A stretch of DNA of 5,012 bases from a bacterium (lineage in GTDB: Bacteria; Zhuqueibacterota; Zhuqueibacteria; Thermofontimicrobiales; Thermofontimicrobiaceae), in contig JALOPY010000263.1 in the NCBI GenBank assembly GCA_025453735.1, positions 1 to 5,012 of the forward strand, written 5' to 3'. Positions 1 through 5,012 of the stretch are shown one piece after another; position 1 is the first letter of the stretch; each line of letters begins with the position of its first letter. The position numbers and the translations under genes are program-made. The notes below the pieces were generated by a model that had not been told where the DNA came from, ran no database searches, and was given only the letters and a program-made list of their open reading frames with translations.

Positions 1-42
1 ATGCTCTACGCGCCATGCTCCATGCGCTATGCTCCATGCTCT
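1..42. repeat. Heptanucleotide tandem repeat, cut by window edge
   Basis: Six consecutive 7-base units fit the consensus ATGCTCC: ATGCTCT, ACGCGCC, ATGCTCC, ATGCGCT, ATGCTCC, ATGCTCT. The array starts at the first base of the window and so probably continues to the left. The bases after it (TTGCCAA) drift from the consensus. Short open frames can be read across it, but nothing about them looks like a gene. It appears to be intergenic simple repeat of unknown function. Confidence 0.75.
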
Positions 43-95
43 TTGCCAACTCTGCCATTCATGAACAGAGAAAGCGCAGAAGAAAAAAATCCACC

Positions 96-124
96 TTGAC
101 AAAGTCAATTTTTTTGCTTACATT
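96..124 (+). promoter_or_regulatory. Sigma70-type promoter of the 137-aa protein gene
   Basis: A perfect -35 hexamer TTGACA (96-101) is followed by a 17-base spacer and a -10 hexamer TACATT (119-124, four of six consensus bases). The spacer is T-rich. Transcription would begin near 131, giving a leader of about 37 bases before the ATG at 169. No operator-like dyad was seen around it. Hexamers and spacing are seen in the sequence; activity is inferred. Confidence 0.65.
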
Positions 125-168
125 CCCATCCAAAATTATCAATCATGATATAACCAAGAGGATAAAAA

Positions 169-582
169 ATGAGCAGCACATTCGACGACACCAAAATTAC
201 CGCATTCCAGCCGAAGCAGGAAAAAGACCCGGAGAGCAAAGAGACGCTTGACAAAATGGTTTTCAAAGGCGAAGCCAAACTCAATAACACCCTGCAAATT
301 ACTGACCTATTTGCCGGCTTCCGCAAACGATTGATCAAAGTCAAATTTTCCGCGTATGACCAGTATGAAAATGATATTGCATTTGAAAATGTGAGCATCG
401 AAGATTTTACAGTGAAAAATCGCATGGAGCGAGTGGGTCAGGGCAAAGACGCTGAGCGGATTCCAGTCGAACATGTCTTTTTCACCATGGCGGTCAAAAT
501 GGATGTGGAAGGCAATTTTCTGAAAGAGATGTTCTCCATCTTCCAGCGAACTGTGAGGATGGATATAGAGTTTATTAGCTGA
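169..582 (+). CDS. Hypothetical protein, 137 aa, unrecognised
   Basis: I do not recognise the family. The ATG is preceded by AAGAGG at 156-161, seven bases upstream, and by the promoter at 96-124, so this start is well supported. The protein is soluble in appearance: no signal peptide, no membrane segment and no cysteine. Residues 1-30 are polar and charged and probably disordered. From about residue 31 onward, stretches of alternating hydrophobic and polar residues suggest beta strands (VFKGEAKL, RLIKVKFSAY, IAFENVSIEDFTV, VFFTMAVKMDV, VRMDIEFI), with a likely short helix near 116-126 (NFLKEMFSIFQ). An all-beta or alpha/beta cytosolic domain is therefore plausible. It is monocistronic within the window and convergent with the next gene. 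Reading frame, RBS and promoter make it very likely a real gene; its function is unknown. Confidence 0.8.
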   Translation: MSSTFDDTKITAFQPKQEKDPESKETLDKMVFKGEAKLNNTLQITDLFAGFRKRLIKVKFSAYDQYENDIAFENVSIEDFTVKNRMERVGQGKDAERIPVEHVFFTMAVKMDVEGNFLKEMFSIFQRTVRMDIEFIS

Positions 583-599
583 TTTGGGGTTGGTTGAGT

Positions 600-687
600 C
601 GTTAAGTGAGTTAAGTGGGCAAGTAAGGAAATTGGGTAATAGGCTAATAATTAATTGTTACCGAATCAACCACTTAACCACTTAACG
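600..687. repeat. Imperfect inverted repeat with tandem GTTAAGTG words
   Basis: The left arm (600-618) is two tandem copies of GTTAAGTG-type words. The right arm (670-687) is its reverse complement apart from one extra A at 609. The arms are 51 bases apart and could form an 18-bp stem with one bulge. A second pair, AATTGGGTAAT (630-640) and ATTACCCCAATT (728-739), is also inverted with one bulged base. The stem is AT-rich and has no T-run after it, so it is not a canonical intrinsic terminator, although it lies between two convergent genes. The rest of 583-770 holds similar degenerate words and no gene. Confidence 0.6.
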
Positions 688-758
688 CATAACCTAACAA
701 CGCAATTATGCTTACCTCAATTCCCTCATTACCCCAATTATCTATCAATTAACTGCCG

Positions 759-785
759 AATACCCAATATCTAATACCCAATATC
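759..785. repeat. Two 13-bp direct repeats, period 14, overlapping a stop codon
   Basis: AATACCCAATATC occurs at 759-771 and again at 773-785 with one base between. The minus-strand aminotransferase gene ends inside this repeat: its TAG stop is the complement of 771-773, and its last residues (roughly DIGY) are read from the second copy. The repeat is otherwise intergenic in character and matches the repetitive style of 583-770. Confidence 0.8.
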
Positions 786-3131
786 CAAATCATTCCCCGC
801 CACAATCGCAGCGATCCTCTCTTTAATTTTCTCCGTCGCTTCCATCGCTGAATTGATGATATAGCACGGCGCTGCTTTTAATAACTGCTGGAAATAGCGT
901 TTCTGCAGATCCATTCGATCCATCGAACGAATCAACAAATGTGGATTAAAGAACGGCACGCTTTGCATTCCGCCGTAACTGCTTTGCGCTCTCCCCTCTT
1001 CCAATACTTTAAGCGCTTCCTCAGAATTCAATTTTTGAATTGCTGGTGAAATCGGATCTTTCCGGAACAGGAGCACCCATTTCACATGAGTTCGTTTCAC
1101 ATGCTTTTCAGACCCTCCCAGCCAGTACGGATCGAGCATGGCAACAGAAACTTTGGAAGCCGAGTAACAGTACGGCGCGCCCCGATCCAGTCGGCAATTG
1201 TCCTCACGCTTGCACTTCTCATTGGTGCACTCATCTTTCGAGGTCACCACATTTTCACATTTGCTCATATCGAACAATGGCACCAATTGCGGAAATCGTT
1301 CGACGAAGTCGGTATTGAAACTGAATTTGCGTTCCACTGTATCCGCCAGCGCATCATTGCCGATGTAGCGAACCATGACGAAATCGTTGGAATGCAGCTT
1401 CACATTGGGCTGCTTCAATAATTCCGCAAACTGTTCCATCTTGCCAGTTCCCGGAGGACCGATCAGCAGCATCCCTTTGCCGCTAATATCCACCGACTGA
1501 GCCCGAATGCTGTGCAGATTGTGCAGTCGCTCGGTAATGTCGGCAATCATGCCCAATGCCAGACTGCGCAATTGCGGATAGAAAGCCGATTTGAAATAAA
1601 AGGCAGTTCGGGATTCAGGATTATAAAAGGCTCGCGGCTCCCGCCCTGTAATCCAGTTCACCGCATAAATAATGGCATGCGGCTCCAGATCGGTTTCCAA
1701 CTGGGCGGGATAAAAATTTTCCACCCAGAAATCGTGCAGGTGCGGACTATTGGTGCGCAACTGAATCACGATGCCTGCGATATTGACGTTCCACTCATAG
1801 TAGCCTTCGAATGTCATGAAAGCTTCGGACTCTGCCATCAGCGCGTTGCGCATCTCCAGGCTGATATTGGGCTCGACCTCGACAAAGGTCTTGCGCTTGG
1901 TCACAGTATTATTGAGCGGCTTCTTTGCGGTCTTTTTGATCGGCACCAGCTTCGCCATCGCCTCGGTAATCCGATCCATTGCCTTTTCGATATTTTCAAT
2001 TGAATTAGAATACGAAAAACGAATGAACTTATCATCGCCAAACGCATCGCCAGGAACGAGCGCAACTTTTGCCTGCTTCAATAGATAATACGCCAGTCCG
2101 TTGGAATTCCGAATCTGACTGCCTTCGTGGGCGTAATCATAGTACGCTGAAAAATTTGGAAACAGGTAAAAAGCGCCCTGGGATTTGTAGCACGAGACCT
2201 TCGGAATCTGACTCAGCCGATGATGCATGTAATTGCGCCGGCGCTGAAATTCCGAAACCATCTTGTTGATCTCATTTTGCGGCCCGCTGAACGCTTCGAC
2301 ACAGGCTTTTTGCGAAATGCTGCACGCATTGGAGGTGCTGTGGCTTTGAACTTTATCCATCGCAGCAATAATATCTTTCGATCCCGCGGCAAAGCCGATT
2401 CGCCAGCCGGTCATGGCATACGCTTTCGATGCCCCATTAATGAGCACTGTATTTTTTCGGATTTTCTCACCCAGCGCAGCCATACTAAAATAGCGAAAAC
2501 CATCATAAACCAATTTATCATAAATCTCATCCGAGATGATTAACAGCCCTTCATCGATGGCAATATCGGCCAGCTCTTCCAGCTCTTCCCTGGAATAAAC
2601 CGTTCCGGTCGGATTGCAGGGATTGTTGAGGATCAACGCTTTGGTTCGGGAATTGATCGCCCGGCTCAAATCTTTCGGCGTCAATTTGAAACCGTTTTCC
2701 TCCCGGGTGGGAACAATGACTGGCGTGCCTTTTGCCAGGTTGACGATTTCCGGATACGACACCCAATACGGCGCAGGAATGATCGCCTCATCGCCAGGAT
2801 TGAAGATCGCCATGGCTAAATTGTACAGGCTATTCTTTCCGCCGCTGGAAACAATGATCTCATCTTTTTCATACATCACGCCGTGATCATTATGAATCCG
2901 CTTGATGATCGCCTCTTTCAAAGCCGGCATTCCGGCATTGGCTGTGTATTTGGTAAAATCTTTATCAATCGCATTCTTACCCGCTTCTTTCACATTATCC
3001 GGCGTGGCAAAATCAGGCTCGCCAACGCTCAAATCAATCACATCGATCCCCTCCGCTCGCATGGCCTGGGCTTTCGCATTTATTCGTAACGTGGGAGAAT
3101 ATGCAATTTCATGTATTCGATCTGCTAACAT
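771..3131 (-). CDS. Fusion: class I aminotransferase (AspAT-like) + P-loop HprK/PEPCK-like domain
   Basis: This 786-aa protein is about twice the usual 390-400 aa of the family. Residues 1-395 form a complete PLP-dependent fold type I aminotransferase, close to the I-gamma aspartate aminotransferases. Visible motifs are VGEPDF (36-41), SSGGKNSLYN with Lys99 (I-gamma distal-carboxylate position), PYWVSYPE (121-128), NPCNPTG with Asn173, SDEIY with Asp201 and Tyr204, the Schiff-base lysine Lys236 in SKAYAMTGWRIG, Arg244, and the substrate-carboxylate Arg371 in FIRFSYS. The expected reaction is aspartate + 2-oxoglutarate to oxaloacetate + glutamate; prephenate aminotransferase activity is an alternative. 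A basic linker (about 397-420) leads to a second region (420-786) with a Walker A-like GPPGTGKM (558-565), SND (581-583) and five cysteines (625-655). That region resembles HprK/PEPCK-fold kinases. No signal peptide is seen, so it is cytosolic. The ATG at 3131 is the natural family N-terminus; a weak RBS, AAGAAGA, lies 7 bases upstream (3139-3145). Confidence 0.9.
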   Translation of the reverse strand: MLADRIHEIAYSPTLRINAKAQAMRAEGIDVIDLSVGEPDFATPDNVKEAGKNAIDKDFTKYTANAGMPALKEAIIKRIHNDHGVMYEKDEIIVSSGGKNSLYNLAMAIFNPGDEAIIPAPYWVSYPEIVNLAKGTPVIVPTREENGFKLTPKDLSRAINSRTKALILNNPCNPTGTVYSREELEELADIAIDEGLLIISDEIYDKLVYDGFRYFSMAALGEKIRKNTVLINGASKAYAMTGWRIGFAAGSKDIIAAMDKVQSHSTSNACSISQKACVEAFSGPQNEINKMVSEFQRRRNYMHHRLSQIPKVSCYKSQGAFYLFPNFSAYYDYAHEGSQIRNSNGLAYYLLKQAKVALVPGDAFGDDKFIRFSYSNSIENIEKAMDRITEAMAKLVPIKKTAKKPLNNTVTKRKTFVEVEPNISLEMRNALMAESEAFMTFEGYYEWNVNIAGIVIQLRTNSPHLHDFWVENFYPAQLETDLEPHAIIYAVNWITGREPRAFYNPESRTAFYFKSAFYPQLRSLALGMIADITERLHNLHSIRAQSVDISGKGMLLIGPPGTGKMEQFAELLKQPNVKLHSNDFVMVRYIGNDALADTVERKFSFNTDFVERFPQLVPLFDMSKCENVVTSKDECTNEKCKREDNCRLDRGAPYCYSASKVSVAMLDPYWLGGSEKHVKRTHVKWVLLFRKDPISPAIQKLNSEEALKVLEEGRAQSSYGGMQSVPFFNPHLLIRSMDRMDLQKRYFQQLLKAAPCYIINSAMEATEKIKERIAAIVAGNDLDIGY
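774..1874 (-). other. C-terminal P-loop domain of the fusion (residues ~420-786)
   Basis: This is the region appended to the aminotransferase. Residues 420-550 form a mixed alpha/beta segment with no motif I can name. Next come LLIGPPGTGKMEQFAELL (555-572) and KLHSNDFVMVRY (578-589). Their order and spacing match HPr kinase, where GxxGxGKSE is followed by a (V)ADD strand; the fold is shared with PEP carboxykinases. Differences are Met565 in place of Ser/Thr after the P-loop lysine and SND in place of ADD. Five cysteines follow at 625, 635, 640, 646 and 655. The tail contains PFFNPHLL (726-733), then a helix-rich end. The kinase-fold assignment rests on motif likeness only. Its substrate, a protein or a small metabolite such as oxaloacetate, cannot be read from the sequence. 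Confidence 0.55.
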
Positions 3132-3169
3132 TTTTTCGTCTTCTTATTTTCTCTGATGATTTTTCTTAA

Positions 3170-3343
3170 TAGAACGCGGATGACGCTGATCACGCGGATT
3201 TGCACGGATTTTTTTAAAGCCATGACTGGTTAATCTTTTATTGTATTTCGATTCAAGCGAAACTCTGTACTCAAGAAATTTCGTTGTCAGGCTCTTAAAT
3301 TAAATCCGCGATGATCAGCCCAATCCGCGTCATCCGCGTTCTA
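3170..3343. repeat. Large imperfect inverted repeat built from CGCGGAT words
   Basis: The outer 17 bases TAGAACGCGGATGACGC (3170-3186) recur as a perfect inverted copy at 3327-3343. The homology continues inward: TGATCACGCGGATTT (3187-3201) matches the complement of 3302-3317 apart from one base, once a 9-base insertion in the right arm (3318-3326) is allowed. About 100 AT-richer bases separate the arms. Each arm is a string of roughly 10-base degenerate CGCGGAT units. The element nearly fills the gap between the two minus-strand genes, ending 7 bases beyond the flotillin stop codon. It has no open frame and no transposase. Candidate readings are a MITE-like or REP-like dispersed element, or a transcript-stabilising hairpin between two genes. 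Confidence 0.75.
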
Positions 3344-3350
3344 TGACCAT

Positions 3351-4772
3351 TTAATTTTTCGATGATTTATTTTCAGACTTTTGTCCTGGTAATTTTTCTA
3401 ATAATTTTTTCAAATCCACTCCACTCAGCGATTCCACCACTGTTGGGAGTTGGGCCAGAACTTGAGCGACCTGTTCGGTCAATTTAGAAATCCCAACTGA
3501 TCCATCGCTCCCTCCTACCATCACAATCTTGTCGATTCGGGACAAAGGCTCTGATACCGCTCGAGCTAACTCCGGCAATGCATCGATGACCATCTTGTAA
3601 ACCGCGGCTTCGTTGTAATCCTTCCACGATTCAGCTTTTTGTTTCATGGCTTCGGCTTCAGCCGCGCCCTTGGCTTTGATCAATTCCGCTTCAGCCATGC
3701 CTTCTAATTTTTGTGCTTCGACTTTAGCTTTCGCCTCTGCCTCGATGCGGAAACTTTCAGCCTCGGCTTCTGCCTGTGATTGGTATTTCTTCGCATCCGC
3801 GGCTTTCTTGATCGAGGAATCTAACTCTTTTTCTTTACGCAAAATTTCCAACTCTTCTATTTTAATGGCTTGCTGCTTCTCGATCAATTTCACCTGGGAC
3901 TCTTCTTTTTTGATTTGCTGTGACAGTCGAAATTTCTCCAGATCATACGAAAAATCTGCTACGGCACGCTTTTGATTAATATCTGCCTGGAACTGTGCCC
4001 GCTGTGATTCAAAATCACGATTGGCTCTGGCGATCTCGACTTCGGCTTTCAACTTGGCAATATCGCCGTCTTTGCGAGCCTGGGCCGCTTTGATCGACGC
4101 TTCTTTATCCGTCTCAGCCTGGGCAATCGCGGCATTCATTTTCACCTGCGCGATCTGCGGCTGTCCCAGCGCTGCCAGATAGCCCTGGGTATCGCTAATA
4201 TCCTTCAATGCAAATGAAAGAATCTCCAATCCCATCCGAGCAAAATCCTTCTGCGAGTTCTGAATCACTTTGGCAGAAAACTGCTCTCGATTTTGATAAA
4301 CTTCCTCGACAGTCATAGCGCCAAGCACAGCTCGCATGTAGCCTTCGAGCACACTATACGAAACATCTTTGATTCCCTGTCCGCCGCTGCTTAAAAACTG
4401 CTCTGCCGCCTGTCTAACCGAGTTTTCTTCACTGCTGATTTTCACCTGGGCCGTCGCCTCGGCAATGATATGCACGCCCTGGGAGGTCAGCACTTCCGGG
4501 GTCTTGATATTGAGTGTGTAAATCTCCAACGGCAGCACCTGCACCTGTTCGATAAACGGCTTTACAAACGTGCCGCCGCCGACGCTCATCCGATAACCAA
4601 TTTTCCTGACCGTCCCATCAGGATCCGTGACTTTTCTCATCCGTCCCCCTGAAATGATCAACACTTCATTGGGACCAACCTTTCGATACTGTTTCGCCAA
4701 AGCAATAATAAAAAGAGCTGCTAAGACAACCACTACGCCGATAATAATCAGCAAATTCACCGTTGATAACAT
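3351..4772 (-). CDS. Flotillin-family SPFH/band 7 membrane protein
   Basis: This 473-aa protein is close in length and layout to bacterial flotillins such as FloT/YuaG (about 509 aa). Residues 4-25 are a single hydrophobic membrane anchor (LLIIIGVVVVLAALFIIALA). The SPFH domain follows at about 27-200 (GPNEVLIISGG, then PLEIYTLNIKTPEVLTSQGV). Residues 205-385 form a long charged coiled coil ending in flotillin-type Glu-Ala repeats (AEAEAES, EAEAKAKVEAQ, AEAEAMKQKAE). The C-terminal segment has the family's ELARAVSEPLSRIDKIVMVGG (401-421) and a basic tail. Flotillins oligomerise on the inner face of the cytoplasmic membrane and organise lipid microdomains. The ATG at 4772 is chosen because AAGGAGGA precedes it by 4 bases. 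A TTG-initiated frame 35 codons longer would begin inside the -35 box and is rejected. The usual NfeD-type partner gene is not within the window; the next gene downstream is the aminotransferase fusion, 219 bases away. Confidence 0.93.
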   Translation of the reverse strand: MLSTVNLLIIIGVVVVLAALFIIALAKQYRKVGPNEVLIISGGRMRKVTDPDGTVRKIGYRMSVGGGTFVKPFIEQVQVLPLEIYTLNIKTPEVLTSQGVHIIAEATAQVKISSEENSVRQAAEQFLSSGGQGIKDVSYSVLEGYMRAVLGAMTVEEVYQNREQFSAKVIQNSQKDFARMGLEILSFALKDISDTQGYLAALGQPQIAQVKMNAAIAQAETDKEASIKAAQARKDGDIAKLKAEVEIARANRDFESQRAQFQADINQKRAVADFSYDLEKFRLSQQIKKEESQVKLIEKQQAIKIEELEILRKEKELDSSIKKAADAKKYQSQAEAEAESFRIEAEAKAKVEAQKLEGMAEAELIKAKGAAEAEAMKQKAESWKDYNEAAVYKMVIDALPELARAVSEPLSRIDKIVMVGGSDGSVGISKLTEQVAQVLAQLPTVVESLSGVDLKKLLEKLPGQKSENKSSKN

Positions 4773-4776
4773 TGCA

Positions 4777-4784
4777 TCCTCCTT
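4777..4784 (-). promoter_or_regulatory. Strong Shine-Dalgarno site deciding the flotillin start
   Basis: Read on the minus strand, AAGGAGGA lies four bases before the ATG at 4772-4770. It is the strongest ribosome binding site in the window. It fixes the start at the membrane-anchor methionine and not at the upstream in-frame TTG. Confidence 0.88.
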
Positions 4785-4848
4785 GATACTCCAAATTGAG
4801 CCTATCTCTAGAAATTTGATTTTGATTTTAAATAAAAAAAGAAGGCTG

Positions 4849-4877
4849 AATATAGAGAAATTTATGTTATTTTGCAA
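4849..4877 (-). promoter_or_regulatory. Sigma70-type promoter of the flotillin gene
   Basis: On the minus strand TTGCAA (4872-4877) is separated by exactly 17 bases from TATATT (4849-4854, five of six consensus bases). Transcription would start near 4842, giving a leader of about 70 bases up to the start codon. The region is AT-rich, as expected for a promoter. Two small dyads lie upstream (4910-4936 and 4967-4976). Activity is inferred from hexamers, spacing and position. Confidence 0.65.
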
Positions 4878-4909
4878 TAGATTTTTTGACTATTTCTGAC
4901 AAATTAATG

Positions 4910-4936
4910 TGACCGTCATCGGCCAGTTGGCGGTCA
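4910..4936. repeat. Short dyad TGACCG/CGGTCA upstream of the flotillin promoter
   Basis: TGACCG (4910-4915) and CGGTCA (4931-4936) form a perfect 6-bp inverted repeat around a 15-base GC-richer centre, within otherwise AT-rich non-coding DNA. It lies about 33 bases upstream of the flotillin -35 box, where an activator or repressor could bind. It could also be the stem of a weak hairpin for a transcript entering from the right. There is no direct evidence for either role. Confidence 0.35.
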
Positions 4937-4966
4937 AAGCCTTCGCATTTTTTGCTTTTTTTAAAG

Positions 4967-4976
4967 CTTGATCAAG
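4967..4976. promoter_or_regulatory. Perfect 10-bp palindrome CTTGATCAAG
   Basis: CTTGATCAAG is a perfect palindrome in the AT-rich region between the flotillin promoter and a possible plus-strand -10 box at 5006. Its position would suit an operator acting on either promoter. A 10-bp palindrome can occur by chance, so this is a weak call. Confidence 0.25.
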
Positions 4977-5002
4977 AATATATCGATTTTTTTAAAACAA
5001 AA

Positions 5003-5011
5003 TGTTATAAT
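5003..5011 (+). promoter_or_regulatory. Possible extended -10 promoter facing out of the window
   Basis: TGTTATAAT at 5003-5011 is a perfect extended -10 element (TGn followed by TATAAT). No convincing -35 box lies 16-18 bases upstream (TCGATT at 4983-4988 is poor), which extended -10 promoters tolerate. It would drive a plus-strand gene just beyond the right edge, divergent from flotillin. In AT-rich DNA a chance match is possible. Confidence 0.4.
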
Positions 5012-5012
5012 C

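Noticed and set aside
15..251. 78-aa plus-strand open frame starting in the heptamer repeat
   Set aside because: It begins inside simple repeat, has no RBS, runs across the promoter and overlaps the better-supported gene at 169 in another frame.
105..425. 106-aa minus-strand open frame
   Set aside because: It lies antisense to the 137-aa gene and its promoter, with no RBS or recognisable domain.
774..1874. C-terminal half as a separate gene or a classical PEP carboxykinase
   Set aside because: The frame is continuous with the aminotransferase, and no internal RBS plus start was seen near 1874. The P-loop lacks the GKTT signature, so a plain PEPCK call is not justified.
1512..2003. 163-aa plus-strand open frame
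   Set aside because: It lies wholly antisense to the aminotransferase fusion; its composition reads as a shadow of the coding strand and no RBS or motif was seen.
3240..3245. TACAAT (minus strand) as a -10 box for the aminotransferase gene
   Set aside because: It matches five of six consensus bases, but no acceptable -35 hexamer lies 15-19 bases upstream. TTGAGT is 23 bases away, so a promoter here is not supported.
3170..3343. CRISPR array
   Set aside because: The CGCGGAT words are short, degenerate and inverted, with no regular spacers.
3302..3343. Intrinsic terminator of the flotillin gene
   Set aside because: The stem is plausible and close to the stop codon, but no T-run follows it on the minus strand.
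3646..3975. 109-aa plus-strand Ala/Ser-rich open frame
   Set aside because: It is the antisense shadow of the flotillin Glu-Ala coiled coil, which explains its biased composition.

Overview
The window reads as bacterial chromosome of moderate GC. It carries three genes that look real, separated by intergenic stretches full of short degenerate repeats. Promoters are sigma70-like, and the Shine-Dalgarno sites range from strong (flotillin gene) to weak (aminotransferase gene). Short-word repeats packed into every gap (CGCGGAT words, GTTAAGTGG words, AATACCCAATATC words, ATGCTCC heptamers) remind me of genomes from the FCB superphylum and related candidate phyla such as Calditrichota/KSB1. That placement is an impression from memory and is not proven by anything in the window.

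Layout, left to right. Positions 1-42 hold a heptanucleotide tandem repeat cut by the window edge. A good promoter (96-124) and an RBS drive an unrecognised cytosolic 137-aa protein on the plus strand (169-582). The gap 583-770 is a patchwork of inverted and direct short repeats. One of these repeats runs into the 3' end of the next gene and supplies its stop codon. On the minus strand, 771-3131 encodes a 786-aa protein. Its N-terminal half is a complete class I aminotransferase of the aspartate aminotransferase I-gamma type. Its C-terminal half carries a P-loop resembling HPr kinase / PEP carboxykinase-fold proteins, plus a cluster of five cysteines. Next comes a 219-bp gap with a large imperfect inverted repeat (3170-3343), then a flotillin-family SPFH protein on the minus strand (3351-4772). 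The flotillin gene has a strong RBS and a clear promoter. The last 240 bases are non-coding and hold that promoter, two small dyads and a possible outward-facing extended -10 box at the right edge.

The two minus-strand genes lie in the order flotillin then aminotransferase fusion. They are separated by a repeat-bearing gap, so a shared transcript is possible but not shown. The 137-aa gene converges on the aminotransferase gene. I see no obvious shared pathway: flotillin organises membrane microdomains, while the fusion looks metabolic or regulatory. The most noteworthy item is the aminotransferase/P-loop fusion. Aspartate aminotransferase makes oxaloacetate, and PEP carboxykinases consume oxaloacetate, so the fusion suggests either a coupled reaction or a kinase-regulated transaminase. 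Both ideas are inference.
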